64,000 nt of DNA from JANQIO01 sp965229625 (GTDB taxonomy: Bacteria > Pseudomonadota > Gammaproteobacteria > Pseudomonadales > Halieaceae): contig CBDDJJ010000002.1 of NCBI GenBank assembly GCA_965229625.1, positions 1,240,001 through 1,304,000 on the forward strand, in the 5' to 3' direction. This document shows, one piece after another, positions 53,994 through 62,857 of the stretch. Below the pieces are notes generated by a model. It did not search any database. It was not told the origin of the DNA and saw only the letters and a program-made list of their open reading frames with translations. The translations under genes were made by a program, and so were the position numbers. Position 1 is the stretch's first letter; each line of letters begins with the position of its first letter.

Positions 53994-54746
53994 CTAAAGG
54001 ATAGCCCGAAGAGTAATCGAGACCCCGATCAGCAGGCAGGTCAGCACGGCAATCCTGCGGTAGTGAGCATTGCCGTGGGTTTCAAACAGGCGATAGCCCA
54101 ACCGGTCGCCCACCAGCACCGCCGGGTAGACCAACAGCGCCAGCCACAGGGACTGCCAGGACAGGAAACCCAGCCAGCCAAAACCCGCCAGCGCCAGCAA
54201 CGCCGAGAACGTAAAAAACCCAATCATGAAAGCACGGCTGCGCACCGGATCGCCGAGTGTCGCCATGGCATAAATGATCACCGGCGGGCCCGGCACCGCG
54301 AATGCCCCGTTCAAAACACCACTGGCCAGGCCTGTGAGGCCGCGCAACCCGGCGGGCACCGGTCGCGGTGAGGGGCGAAAACGGGCCAGCACCAGGCTGG
54401 CAGTGATGGTGACCAGACCCAGCACCAGGCGGAACTGGTCGGCCGCCAGCTTCCCCAGCAGCAGGGCACCGAGCAAGGTGCCGGGTAGCGCAGCGGCAAA
54501 CACCAGCCACTGCGCACGATCCAGGCTGTGGCGGTACTGTGGCAGCGTCTGGATACCCAGTCCCAGCGCCAGCGAAGCGCTCAGCACCACCGCCTGGGCC
54601 GGGGACAGCAACAGGGCGTAGACGGGTACTGCCGCCAGCGCAAAGCCGAAGCCGGTAAAAGACCGCAGCACGGCCGCGCCCGCCGTAGCGCACCAGAGCA
54701 GGACCAGCGCCGCCGGTGAGATTCCCACCATCGACTCCAGGGTCAC
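53994..54746 (-). CDS. TauE/SafE-type (TSUP) membrane exporter
   Basis: This 250-residue protein has about eight hydrophobic helices in two repeats (GFGFALAAVPVYALLLSPAQ; GLASGVLNGAFAVPGPPVII). The family moves sulfite, sulfonates or other organic anions; substrate unknown. A self-complementary AGGTCGC-CT-GCGACCT overlaps the stop and may help end transcription between it and smpB. It diverges from the Cry-DASH gene. Confidence 0.88.
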   Translation of the reverse strand: MTLESMVGISPAALVLLWCATAGAAVLRSFTGFGFALAAVPVYALLLSPAQAVVLSASLALGLGIQTLPQYRHSLDRAQWLVFAAALPGTLLGALLLGKLAADQFRLVLGLVTITASLVLARFRPSPRPVPAGLRGLTGLASGVLNGAFAVPGPPVIIYAMATLGDPVRSRAFMIGFFTFSALLALAGFGWLGFLSWQSLWLALLVYPAVLVGDRLGYRLFETHGNAHYRRIAVLTCLLIGVSITLRAIL

Positions 54747-54779
54747 AATCCGCCCCTTGCCAGCCGTCGTATTGTTGTC

Positions 54780-56081
54780 ATGCGCGAACTATACCTGTTC
54801 AGGAACGATCTTCGTCTCAGTGACAACCCGGGACTGCTGGCACACGCTGAGGGTGAGGCACTGCTGTGCGTGTACTGTTGGCCCGCGGCCCCGGCCTGGT
54901 GCAACCTGACCGGCATGGGTGCCCAGCGCGAGCGCTTTCTGCGTGAAAGCCTGCGCAGCCTGCAGGCGGAACTGGAATCGCTGGGCCAGGGCCTGCTGGT
55001 GCTGCACACGGACCCACGGGTGGCCATTCCGCAACTGGTGGAAACGTTTACCATCGACCGCGTCGGAATCGGCGGAGCGGCGGGTTACTATGAAAACCAG
55101 CAACTGGGTACGCTCAGGAACCGGCTGCCGGTGCCGGTCGTCGCTCATGACAACACCACGCTGTTCGAGGCGGCACAGCTACCGGGCGGCACCGGTAAGC
55201 TGGCCAGGCAGTTCACACCCTTCCGGCGGGCCGTGGAAAACCTGGCTGTGAAGACTCCGGCGGAGCCGCCATCGGCTCTGCCACCACCGCCAGACGGCGC
55301 CCAGTTCCGTGCCATACCTGCCAGCAAGGCCAAACCTCACCCCGCCTTTCCAGTGCGTGGCGGCAGCCCTGAGGGGCAGCGCCGCCTGCGACAATGGATG
55401 TTCGAGCGGCGCCTGGTTGAGAGCTACCAGCATACCCGCAACTACCTGGATGGGCTGGACGGCTCCAGCCTGCTGTCGCCGTGGCTCGCCACCGGCTCAC
55501 TGTCTGCACGCCAGGCAGCTTTCGCCCTGTTCAAATACGAGGACGCAAACGGTCGCAATGAGTCTACCGAGCACCTGTTCATGGAGTTGCTGTGGCGCGA
55601 GTTCTTCCAGTGGCGCGCCCGGGTCGACGGTGCACTGCTGTTCCACCCCGGTGGACTGCGGCGCAAGAAACAGCTGAAGACCTTTGAGGCCAGGGACTTT
55701 GCGCGCTGGAGCCAGGGAGAAACAGACAGTCCGCTGGTCAATGCGCTGATGCACCAGCTCACCGCTACCGGCTGGATGAGCAACCGCGGCAGGCAAATCG
55801 CCGCCAGCTATCTCATCAATGAGCTGAACCACGACTGGCGCTTTGGCGCCGCGTTCTTCGAAAAACACCTGGTGGACTACGACGTGGGCAGCAATTACGG
55901 CAACTGGCAGTACATTGCCGGTGTCGGCACCGACCCGCGCGGCGGCCGCCATTTCAATATCGACAAGCAGGCGAGCCTCTACGACGCTGACGGCACTTTC
56001 ACCACCAAGTGGGACGGGGAGCGCGCGGTGCAGCCCCGCTATATCAACGATGCGGCTGACTGGCCCATCGGGCAGCCCTGA
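54780..56081 (+). CDS. DASH-family cryptochrome/photolyase
   Basis: This 433-residue flavoprotein has a photolyase alpha/beta antenna domain (LFRNDLRLSDNPGLLAHAEG, VYCWPAAPAWCN) and a FAD-binding helical domain with LSPWLATGSLSARQA, WREFFQWR and TGWMSNRGRQIAASYLINEL, DWRFGAAFFEKHLVDYDVGSN. The latter blocks are the DASH signature (single-strand cyclobutane dimer repair). Length and N-terminus are normal. It starts a light-repair group with DUF2256 15 bases later. Confidence 0.93.
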   Translation: MRELYLFRNDLRLSDNPGLLAHAEGEALLCVYCWPAAPAWCNLTGMGAQRERFLRESLRSLQAELESLGQGLLVLHTDPRVAIPQLVETFTIDRVGIGGAAGYYENQQLGTLRNRLPVPVVAHDNTTLFEAAQLPGGTGKLARQFTPFRRAVENLAVKTPAEPPSALPPPPDGAQFRAIPASKAKPHPAFPVRGGSPEGQRRLRQWMFERRLVESYQHTRNYLDGLDGSSLLSPWLATGSLSARQAAFALFKYEDANGRNESTEHLFMELLWREFFQWRARVDGALLFHPGGLRRKKQLKTFEARDFARWSQGETDSPLVNALMHQLTATGWMSNRGRQIAASYLINELNHDWRFGAAFFEKHLVDYDVGSNYGNWQYIAGVGTDPRGGRHFNIDKQASLYDADGTFTTKWDGERAVQPRYINDAADWPIGQP

Positions 56082-56096
56082 GCGCCCAAACAACTC

Positions 56097-56252
56097 ATGC
56101 CTAAACAACGACGCAAGGCCGACCTGCCAGAAAAAACCTGCCCGATCTGTGAGCGGCCGTTCCGCTGGCGCGCGAAGTGGAAAAAGAACTGGGACGGCGT
56201 TGCGTACTGCTCGGAACGCTGCCGCCGGCAGCGCCGCCAGCACCAGGGCTGA
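56097..56252 (+). CDS. DUF2256 small zinc-binding-like protein
   Basis: This 51-residue protein is too short for routine ORF filters. It reads MPKQRRKADLPEKTCPICER then PFRWRAKWKKNWDGVAYCSE RC, with CPIC and YCSERC forming a likely four-cysteine zinc site. This is the DUF2256 pattern (K-CxxCxRPFxWRKKW...VxYCSxxC). Its function is unknown; genes of this family are commonly next to photolyase/cryptochrome genes, as here. It lies 15 bases after the Cry-DASH stop and ends one base before the convergent SDR stop. Confidence 0.9.
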   Translation: MPKQRRKADLPEKTCPICERPFRWRAKWKKNWDGVAYCSERCRRQRRQHQG

Positions 56253-56996
56253 TTACCAGGGAATCTCTGCCCCGTCCCAGGCATAAAAGCTGCCGCTGTT
56301 GCCAGCTCGCAGTCCGGCGAGCACATGCAACATGGCCTCGGCGCTCTCATCCGGTGTCAGCACGCGCTTGCCGTAGTTTGTTGGCGTATAGGGTTCAGAC
56401 AAACCAGTCTTGACCGTGCCGGGATGCAGCGCGACCACGGCACAGAGCTTGTGGCTGACCCGCCATTCCCGCGCCAGGGTTCTCAGCAGCATATTGTGGG
56501 CCGCCTTGCTGGCCCGGTAACTGTACCAACCGCCCATGTCGTTGTCAGTGATCGAACCCACCCGGGCGGAGATCGACGCCAGCAGTGAGGGCTGGCCGTG
56601 GCGCAGCAAGGGCGCCATTGCCAGAGCCAGTTGGGGCAGGAACCAGGCATTGACGGTGGCCAGCCGGTTCAGGGCATCTGGCGTCACGTCCTTGAGACGC
56701 TTCTCGGGCTTGAAACGCTCATCGTGCAACATCCCCACAGCATTGAACACCAGGTGTAATTCCCCGCACTCGGCGCTGATCTCAGCGGCGGCCGCAGACA
56801 GGCTGGCCGGGTTCGCAGCATCCACTGGCAGGCTGGTAAAGCGCGGGTCATCGATCTGGCAGCGCCCGCTGCGTTGCAACATGAACAAGCGCTTGACCGG
56901 ATATTCCCGCAACAGTCTTCTGGTGACCGCTTCGCCAATCCCACCGCCGCCGGCTACCACGACATTGAGGGCAGCCTGTTGCAACGCCCCGCTCAC
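56253..56996 (-). CDS. SDR family oxidoreductase, photolyase-linked
   Basis: This 247-residue short-chain dehydrogenase has an atypical start VVVAGGGGIGEAVTRRLLRE (GGGGIG in place of TGxxxGIG), FNAVGMLHDERFKPEKRLKD, ISARVGSI and YSYRASKAAHN for YxxxK. The start is GTG 56994-56996, overlapping the photolyase stop as GTGA. This SDR type is often coupled to Fe-S photolyase genes; substrate not known. Upstream frame extension lies inside the photolyase. Confidence 0.85.
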   Translation of the reverse strand: MSGALQQAALNVVVAGGGGIGEAVTRRLLREYPVKRLFMLQRSGRCQIDDPRFTSLPVDAANPASLSAAAAEISAECGELHLVFNAVGMLHDERFKPEKRLKDVTPDALNRLATVNAWFLPQLALAMAPLLRHGQPSLLASISARVGSITDNDMGGWYSYRASKAAHNMLLRTLAREWRVSHKLCAVVALHPGTVKTGLSEPYTPTNYGKRVLTPDESAEAMLHVLAGLRAGNSGSFYAWDGAEIPW

Positions 56997-58543
56997 GACG
57001 CGTTCCCCACGGTGCTTCCGGTGTTTTCCTCCAGCACCTTGTCGGCCCATTTGAGGATGGCCGCCTGGTCTGCGCTGCTGCGCTGCTTCCAGTTGTTCAG
57101 CACCAGGCCCATGCGGCCGTTGCCTTCAAGGGCATTGAGATGCCGGTCAATAAAGCGCCAGTACAGCGAGTTGTAAGGGCAGGCGCCGTCCCCGGTCATC
57201 TTCGTTGGCGTGTAGCGACAATTGGCACAGTGGTTACCCTGCTTCTGGATGTACTTGCCGCTGGCGGCGTAGGGCTTGCTGGCCATCATGCCGCCATCAG
57301 CGTGCAGGGCCATGCCCAAGGTGTTGGGTAGTTCCACCCACTCGAAGGCGTCCACGTAGACCGCCAGGTACCAATCGCACACGGCTTCCACGTCCAAACC
57401 CGCCAGCAGGGCAAAATTGCCGATCACCATCAAACGCTGGATGTGGTGGCCGTAACCGAGATCCAGTGTCTGCCTGATGGCCTGCGACAGGCAGCGCATA
57501 TCGGTGTCGCCGGTCCAGAACCAGTCCGGTAGCGGGCGCCGCGCATCAAACTGATTGTTTAATTTGTACTCCGGCATGAAACGCCAGTAGACGCCGCGGA
57601 TATACTCCCGCCAGCCCAGCACCTGGCGAATAAAGCCCTCCGCCGCAGCCAGCTCACAGCGCCCGTCACGCCAGGCCTGCTCTACCTGCTGGCAGACTGC
57701 CAGGGGCTCCAGCAGACCGATGTTGATGTACATGGACACCAGACTGTGGAACATCCACGGCGACTCCTCGGCCAACGCATCCTGGTAGGTGCCAAAGTTC
57801 GCCAGGCCATGCTCGCAGAACCAGTCAAACTGACGCTGGGCGTCCTCGCGGGTAACCGCATAGTTGAAATACTCGAGCTTGCCGGGATTGTCCGGAAAGG
57901 CCTGGTCGACCAGGGCGATGACTTCCTCGGTGATGACATCCGTGCCCAGCGCCGGACGTTCCGGCACTTCCACCTGGTTGCGCCAGCCCTTGCGATTCTC
58001 CTGGTCGTAATTCCACTTGCCACCACAGGGCCCGCCGTCGGGCTCCAGCAGAACGCCATAGCGTTTGCGCATGCTGCGATAGAAGTACTCCATGCGCAGG
58101 CTCTTGTAGCCATCGGCCCAGGCATTGAATTCGTCGATGCTGCAGAGGAAACGGCTATCGCCGAGCACTTCCACCTCCAGGCCAAACTCACTCGGCCACT
58201 GTGCCATCGTCTCGCGCAATCGATATTCACCAGGCTCACACACCACGAGCGCCGTGTAGTTGGCTCCCGAGAGTTCAGCGGCTACGGCACGCGCCAGGGA
58301 TTCTGTGCCCTGCGCATAGTCGCAATAGCGCACACGATGGCCCTCGGCCCGGAGCTGGTCGCGAAAGTGGCGCATGGCCGCAAAAATCAGCGCGATCTTG
58401 TGCCGGTTGTGGCGAACATACGCCGCCTCCTCGCGAACTTCGGCCATCAGCACGGTGTCGATTCCGGGCCTGGCGGTGAGAAGTGCGGGATTTTCCGGCG
58501 ACAGTTGGTCGCCCAGGACCAGTATCAGCTTGGCATCAGTCAT
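56993..58543 (-). CDS. Fe-S bacterial cryptochrome/(6-4) photolyase
   Basis: This 516-residue protein of the FeS-BCP branch (PhrB/CryB) begins KLILVLGDQLSPENPALLTA with the lumazine/antenna region, then MRKRYGVLLEPDGGPCGGKWNYD, WREYIRGVYWRF and DAFEWVELPNTLGMALHADGG. Four cysteines for the [4Fe-4S] cluster are visible: TDMRCLSQAI, NHCANCRY and GACPYNSLYW. Relatives repair (6-4) photoproducts in double-strand DNA. It is coupled to the SDR by GTGA overlap. With Cry-DASH and DUF2256 it forms a light-repair cluster. Confidence 0.92.
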   Translation of the reverse strand: MTDAKLILVLGDQLSPENPALLTARPGIDTVLMAEVREEAAYVRHNRHKIALIFAAMRHFRDQLRAEGHRVRYCDYAQGTESLARAVAAELSGANYTALVVCEPGEYRLRETMAQWPSEFGLEVEVLGDSRFLCSIDEFNAWADGYKSLRMEYFYRSMRKRYGVLLEPDGGPCGGKWNYDQENRKGWRNQVEVPERPALGTDVITEEVIALVDQAFPDNPGKLEYFNYAVTREDAQRQFDWFCEHGLANFGTYQDALAEESPWMFHSLVSMYINIGLLEPLAVCQQVEQAWRDGRCELAAAEGFIRQVLGWREYIRGVYWRFMPEYKLNNQFDARRPLPDWFWTGDTDMRCLSQAIRQTLDLGYGHHIQRLMVIGNFALLAGLDVEAVCDWYLAVYVDAFEWVELPNTLGMALHADGGMMASKPYAASGKYIQKQGNHCANCRYTPTKMTGDGACPYNSLYWRFIDRHLNALEGNGRMGLVLNNWKQRSSADQAAILKWADKVLEENTGSTVGNAS

Positions 58544-58622
58544 GGAGCTTCATACGCGGTGGCGCCGCGCATGGACGTGGTCTCGACACCCCGCCAAGCT
58601 GGACAGCTTTGCGACTGCGTGG

Positions 58623-59054
58623 TCAGCCAGTGGGCAGTGCGCTCCAGCCCAGAATAATGGCCAGGTAGCGCGCCCCCTTGCCGAAGCCAACCAGCAGGAT
58701 AAAGGTGGTGATGCGCACCCGCATAATCCCACCAACAAAGGTCAGCGCATCCCCGCCCACCGGCAACCACGCCAACAGCAGGCTCCAGGTGCCGTAACGA
58801 TAGAACCACTGGCGGGCGCGCTCGAGCTGCGCCTCGGTGACCGGGACCCAGCGGGTGCCGATCAGGCGGTCAACGTGCCAGCCGATGGCCCAGTTCACCA
58901 CCGCTCCCAGGGTATTGCCGACAGTGGCCGCCAGCCAGAGCCCATCCGGGCGGTGACCCGCCTCGAGCATGGCCAGCAGTACCACCTCGGAATAGAAAGG
59001 CAGGATGGTAGCCGCGCCGAAGGCGCTCCAGAACAGGATGACGTAGGCACTCAC
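58623..59054 (-). CDS. YqaA family membrane protein (DedA/SNARE-associated superfamily)
   Basis: This 143-residue protein has four hydrophobic segments and the YqaA blocks FGAATILPFYSEVVLLAMLE, NTLGAVVNWAIGWH, LLAWLPVGGDALTFVGGIMR. The superfamily is implicated in lipid carrier movement; the specific role is unproven. It stands alone on the minus strand between the photolyase and a small membrane protein. Confidence 0.87.
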   Translation of the reverse strand: MSAYVILFWSAFGAATILPFYSEVVLLAMLEAGHRPDGLWLAATVGNTLGAVVNWAIGWHVDRLIGTRWVPVTEAQLERARQWFYRYGTWSLLLAWLPVGGDALTFVGGIMRVRITTFILLVGFGKGARYLAIILGWSALPTG

Positions 59055-59107
59055 CCGAGCACCTCAACCAGGGGGCGGCGCTCAAACCACCCGCGGCGCA
59101 GGATGGG

Positions 59108-59296
59108 TCAGCCGCTCTTGGGAGACCGCGGCCCCGCGAAGAACCAGATAATCACGCCGAGCAGGGGCAGCACCAGGATCAGCACGATCCACAACAGCTT
59201 CTTTACATTGTCGACCTTTGCCTGGGCGACGTTGATGATTGCCCAGATATCCGCGATCAGGATCAGCAGGCCAAACAGGCCACCAACTTCAAACAT
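59108..59296 (-). CDS. Small PLDc_N-type membrane protein
   Basis: This is a 62-residue protein with two hydrophobic helices (GLFGLLILIADIWAIINVAQ and LLWIVLILVLPLLGVIIWFF) ending GPRSPKS. This is the phospholipase-D-nuclease N-terminal domain pattern (PLDc_N), often found as a stand-alone membrane peptide. ATG 59294-59296 has GTGGAG at the proper distance; an in-frame GTG 15 bases upstream is possible. Function unknown. Confidence 0.8.
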   Translation of the reverse strand: MFEVGGLFGLLILIADIWAIINVAQAKVDNVKKLLWIVLILVLPLLGVIIWFFAGPRSPKSG

Positions 59297-59389
59297 GGTC
59301 TGGCACTCCACAGAATTGAGCGTTCAGTGTAGTCGAGACAGCAGCCACTCAAAAGGCCAGCGCCCTCGCTGGGGCCGGCGGTGAGGCTG

Positions 59390-60088
59390 TCATTTCCAGC
59401 GCCGTGCAGCCTGCTGGACCAGCCAGCGAAACAGGCGCAGCTGGGCCGGCAGGTAGAAAAGGTATTCCGGGTGCCATTGCACACCGAGTATTGGCGCCGC
59501 CTCGTGGTGTTCCAGCACCTGGACAAACCGGTCGAGGTCATAGCCCGCCACCTGCAATTCCTGCCCGACCCTGTCGACCGCCTGGTAGTGCAGGCTGTTC
59601 ACTCGCAACCTGGCGCGACCGGCCAGTTCCGCGAGGAAAGACCCGGGTTCGAGCAATACAGTCTTGCGCGGAAGTACCGTGCCAAAGTTGGAGGTGCGCT
59701 TGCGCATTTTGCGAATGTCGAGATGCAGGCTCCCGCCCATGAAGACATTGATGAGCTGGTAACCCCGGCAGATACCCAGCAGCGGCAAACCCTCATCCAC
59801 TGCGTAGCGGATATAGGACTGCTCCAACTCGTCACGGTCGTGATCGTACTCCTTGTCGGGCAGTTCCTCAGAATCGTACAGGCCCGGATGAATATCATCG
59901 CCACCGCTGACGATCACAGCATCCAGGTGTTGCTGGGGGTAGCGCCGCCGGGTGGTGATGCGTATGGCGCGACCGCCCGCCAGCCACACCGACAGCCGGA
60001 TGGCATACCAGGAGGGGGAAAAGCGCCTGGCAGAGCCAGTTACACCGATACGAGGTCGGCGAGAATCCTGTCCAGCGCCCGGTGCCAT
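59390..60088 (-). CDS. Gamma-glutamyl hydrolase-type class I amidotransferase
   Basis: This 232-residue member of the peptidase C26/PuuD group has VSGGDDIHPGLYDSEELPDK, nucleophile LLGICRGYQLINV and VQWHPEYLF. Relatives hydrolyse gamma-glutamyl-GABA or similar amides. The start lies inside the amidoligase gene (49-base overlap), so the pair is co-translated and co-regulated. It likely trims the product of that amidoligase. Confidence 0.88.
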   Translation of the reverse strand: MAPGAGQDSRRPRIGVTGSARRFSPSWYAIRLSVWLAGGRAIRITTRRRYPQQHLDAVIVSGGDDIHPGLYDSEELPDKEYDHDRDELEQSYIRYAVDEGLPLLGICRGYQLINVFMGGSLHLDIRKMRKRTSNFGTVLPRKTVLLEPGSFLAELAGRARLRVNSLHYQAVDRVGQELQVAGYDLDRFVQVLEHHEAAPILGVQWHPEYLFYLPAQLRLFRWLVQQAARRWK

Positions 60089-61047
60089 GGTGCCCTCGCG
60101 AAGGGAATCAACTGTGACGTATGTTGGAGATACTCAGCGGCCACGCTGTCCAACAACTCGTTATCCGCCGCCAGGGTTTCGACGACGCACCAGATATTCC
60201 AGCTTTCTGCCAATCCCCAGTCGCCGCGCTCGATTTCACAATTCGGTAACCGGTAATGAAAGGTCGGCCGTGGATTGATACGCGAATCAATGACGGCCCG
60301 GCGAACACGCTCCGCGTCGAGCTCGGTAAACAGCGGTAGAAGGTCGAGCGCGCGATTTCGGGTGGCGTTGTACTGCAGGTAGTCATCCATCAGGGTCTCG
60401 AGCGAAACGTCGTCGCCGTACTCCACTACACGCCGACTGTAGCTGCCCGGGTACACGTCGATGTAGGGCATTAAGCGGCGCGTCATATCCACCCGATGCC
60501 TGCGTATCAGCCAGTCCTGGGACACCACGTAAGCCTTCAGGTAGCGGCTGATGGTGGCCGCATCCAGTGCCGGCAGCTCAGGATTGATGTGCACGCCAAA
60601 GGCATACACCACTGACTCGGCCGTACCTTCTGCGCCGGCGCTGCGTAGCGCCCGCACCATGGCATCGAGTTGCGGCAAACGCTCCAGGGACACCGGCGGG
60701 CAAACGACCTCCACCGGCACCAGTTCCGTGGTCAGGTTGACCAGCCACTGCGCCAGCGGATCATCCTCTGCGCTGTCACCGCTACGCGCCTGGGCCCGGG
60801 CCTTGGCCAACTGCTTGGCAAGCTCACTGTCGACCTCGACCACAAACTTGCCGAGGCCCGGGGCCTGCAGCACGGCCTCTGCCTCAGTCTTAACCTGGGC
60901 GCTGGTCTGGTACACCTGTTCCAGGACCCGCACCGTCTCCCGAAACTCCAGGCCGGCGAACTCCAGTTCGAAACCAACCCGGCGCACAGTACCTCGATAG
61001 CTCGACATCCGCGCCGGCATGGCATAGCCGGCGAAAAGCCCTGTCAT
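60040..61047 (-). CDS. Amidoligase family protein (glutamine-synthetase-like fold)
   Basis: This 335-residue protein has RVGFELEFAGLEFRETVRVL at the start, where the metal-binding glutamates (ELE) lie, then KFVVEVDSELAKQLAKAR, ELVPVEVVCPPVSL and AFGVHINPELPA, DYLQYNATRNRALDLLPL, matching the Amidoligase_2 family. These are ATP-dependent COOH-NH2 ligases proposed to make peptide-like metabolites. GGAGG lies 4 bases before ATG 61045-61047, so I prefer it to longer open-frame starts. It is paired with a gamma-glutamyl hydrolase-type gene, a recurrent combination. Confidence 0.82.
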   Translation of the reverse strand: MTGLFAGYAMPARMSSYRGTVRRVGFELEFAGLEFRETVRVLEQVYQTSAQVKTEAEAVLQAPGLGKFVVEVDSELAKQLAKARAQARSGDSAEDDPLAQWLVNLTTELVPVEVVCPPVSLERLPQLDAMVRALRSAGAEGTAESVVYAFGVHINPELPALDAATISRYLKAYVVSQDWLIRRHRVDMTRRLMPYIDVYPGSYSRRVVEYGDDVSLETLMDDYLQYNATRNRALDLLPLFTELDAERVRRAVIDSRINPRPTFHYRLPNCEIERGDWGLAESWNIWCVVETLAADNELLDSVAAEYLQHTSQLIPFARAPWHRALDRILADLVSV

Positions 61048-61179
61048 ACAGCCTCCAGCCTGGTAGTGAACTTGCGAAGTTACAAAAATCTCATCCAGCC
61101 TAACCCACGAAGCTGGGGTTTGCATTCCAGGCGAAAGACCCCATATAGCTTACATCGCTGATATTTTCAGTGAATGCGC

Positions 61180-61185
61180 TATAAT
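61180..61185 (+). promoter_or_regulatory. -10 element of the ssrA promoter
   Basis: A perfect TATAAT lies 14 bases before the predicted 5' end of tmRNA. The -35 is weak (GCTGAT at 17-bp spacing). Confidence 0.6.
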
Positions 61186-61198
61186 CGCGCGTCCCCCT

Positions 61199-61555
61199 GG
61201 GGGCGATTTGGATTCGACGACGGTAACGAAACCTGATGTGCATGCCGTGATGACAGCGAATCACGTTAATCCAAAGCTGTAACTTGATAGTTGCCAACGA
61301 CGACAACTACGCTCTGGCGGCATAAACCCCGCTAGCGGTCTTTAGCAAGGTGCCAGTACCGCGCTACTGACTGTCATATAGAACTGGATCGCAGCAACGC
61401 TTGTCCGGGGCTGCGCTGTTAGATTCTTACCGGAATCGCCAATCACGTCCTGCCCGTCGGGCTGTGAGCGGCTAAATCAATAGACGGAATCTAAGCATGT
61501 AGAGCTGAAGGCAGAGTACTGGCGGACGCGGGTTCAACTCCCGCCGCCTCCACCA
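61199..61555 (+). ncRNA. ssrA: tmRNA (SsrA)
   Basis: The 5' end GGGGGCG pairs with CGCCTCC near the 3' end, giving the tRNA-Ala-like acceptor followed by ACCA (ends 61555). GATTTGGATTCGACG and GGTTCAACTCCCGCC are the conserved D-like and T-arm segments. The tag frame at 61293-61325 reads GCC AAC GAC GAC AAC TAC, then GCT CTG GCG GCA TAA, encoding ANDDNYALAA. Length is 357 nt. It tags proteins on stalled ribosomes with SmpB, encoded 7 kb upstream. The natural terminator lies beyond an IS481 insertion. Confidence 0.97.
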
Positions 61556-61565
61556 AATAAACAAG

Positions 61566-62857
61566 GGTGCATTCCGAAGACATAGGTTGCACTTTATACC
61601 GGAGACATGGGTAACACTTTTGGAGCGAACGGGTTCTCCGCTGGCTCCACCCGATTCTCGTCTTCGTCAAAGTATCCTAGATCATAGTCCATAAAGCTGA
61701 CTAGCCAGATCTTGTCGGCGACCTCTCGCACACCGATGTGCTGGCCGGCCAGGGCCCGACAGAGATTGATCTTTCTACCGCCGATGCAGATCCTCCCACA
61801 GTACGTCACCTGGATGGTGCGATCATGATAGGGGTACTCAGGCGGCTCAGGCCGATGGTATTCACGGGCCGACGGCGTATACAGCTCGCCGGGGTACTTC
61901 ATCCCCAGCGCCTGGTGAGGTCGCTCGTTGTTGTACTCCTCCATCCAGTTGTCGAAGCGGTCCTGCTGTTGAAGGAAGTTGTAGCTCACCGGCTTGGTGG
62001 CCTCTTTCTTGAGCGTCAGGTGCATGCGCTCGTGGCGGCCATTCTGCTGGGGGTTCCCCGGCTTGATCCGCTCGATGTTGATGCCCAGGCGCAGCCACCA
62101 GACCGATAGCTTGCTGAGCCCATGGAGGGCGGTAGGGCCTGCAAATGGCACGCCGTTGTCGGTGCGGATAGCGGCAGGCAGCCCGTACTCCCTGAACACC
62201 CGCTCGAAGCTAGAGAAGGCAAAGACCTCCTTGGTCGACTCAAGCCCCTCACAGGCCAGCAGGTAGCGGGTGCAGTAGTCGGTGATTGTCAGTGGGTAAC
62301 AGTACTTCTTGTTGCCTAGCAGGAACTGGCCCTTGTAGTCCGCACACCACAATCCATTGGCTCGCTTGGGGTCAGTGAGGTGGGTGTTCTGGGCTTTGTA
62401 GCGCCGGCGTTTGCGTCGCTTCACCAGACCATGGCGTTCCAGCACAGCATGCACGGTGCTCTTGGCGGGCGGCTTGATCATGGGGTACTCCCTGATCAGC
62501 TTCTCCCGGATCTTGGGTGCGCCCCAGTTCGGGTATTCCTGCTTCAACTGGAGGATCGAGCGCTCAGCCTGGAACGGCAACTGGTTGGCATAGCGCTGGG
62601 GCCTTCGACTTCGGTCCTGCAGGCCTTCTACGCCGAGGTCTTTGTATCGATTGAATATCTTGTAACCGGTCTTGCGGGAGATCCCGAAGTCCCGGCACAC
62701 CACGGCCATCTTCTCGCCTTCCAGCAGGCGGGCCACAAAGCGGACTCTCTCATCCATAGCGCTACACTCTTTCCAGGGCATCTGAGGGCCTCCCCAAATG
62801 CCTAAATGTGTAACCTATGTGTCCGGTATATTCTGTAACCTATGTGTCGGGTAGCTC
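61566..62857 (-). mobile_element. IS481-family insertion sequence, about 1.29 kb, inside the ssrA terminator
   Basis: ACAAG occurs at 61561-61565 and again at 62858-62862 and is taken as a 5-bp target duplication. Each end contains two copies of a GACAYAGGTTACA-like motif in the same spacing (left 61579-61616; right 62809-62851, inverted), which are the likely transposase sites. Inside is a single transposase on the minus strand. The exact terminus could vary by a few bases. Excision of the element and one ACAAG rejoins the two halves of a 20-bp terminator stem. Confidence 0.85.
61594..62781 (-). CDS. IS481-family transposase
   Basis: This 395-residue transposase starts MPWKECSAMDERVRFVARLL and has an N-terminal HTH (VCRDFGISRKTGYKIFNRYK), then a DDE integrase core with WCADYKGQF, IRTDNGVPFAG and NGRHERMHLTLKKE. 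The frame is complete, so the element may be active. It reads opposite to ssrA, and its stop lies 28 bases inside the left end. Confidence 0.93.
   Translation of the reverse strand: MPWKECSAMDERVRFVARLLEGEKMAVVCRDFGISRKTGYKIFNRYKDLGVEGLQDRSRRPQRYANQLPFQAERSILQLKQEYPNWGAPKIREKLIREYPMIKPPAKSTVHAVLERHGLVKRRKRRRYKAQNTHLTDPKRANGLWCADYKGQFLLGNKKYCYPLTITDYCTRYLLACEGLESTKEVFAFSSFERVFREYGLPAAIRTDNGVPFAGPTALHGLSKLSVWWLRLGINIERIKPGNPQQNGRHERMHLTLKKEATKPVSYNFLQQQDRFDNWMEEYNNERPHQALGMKYPGELYTPSAREYHRPEPPEYPYHDRTIQVTYCGRICIGGRKINLCRALAGQHIGVREVADKIWLVSFMDYDLGYFDEDENRVEPAENPFAPKVLPMSPV

Noticed and set aside
53980..53995. AGGTCGC-CT-GCGACCT as a terminator after smpB
   Set aside because: A two-base loop and lack of a U-tract make it a poor intrinsic terminator; mentioned only with the neighbouring gene.
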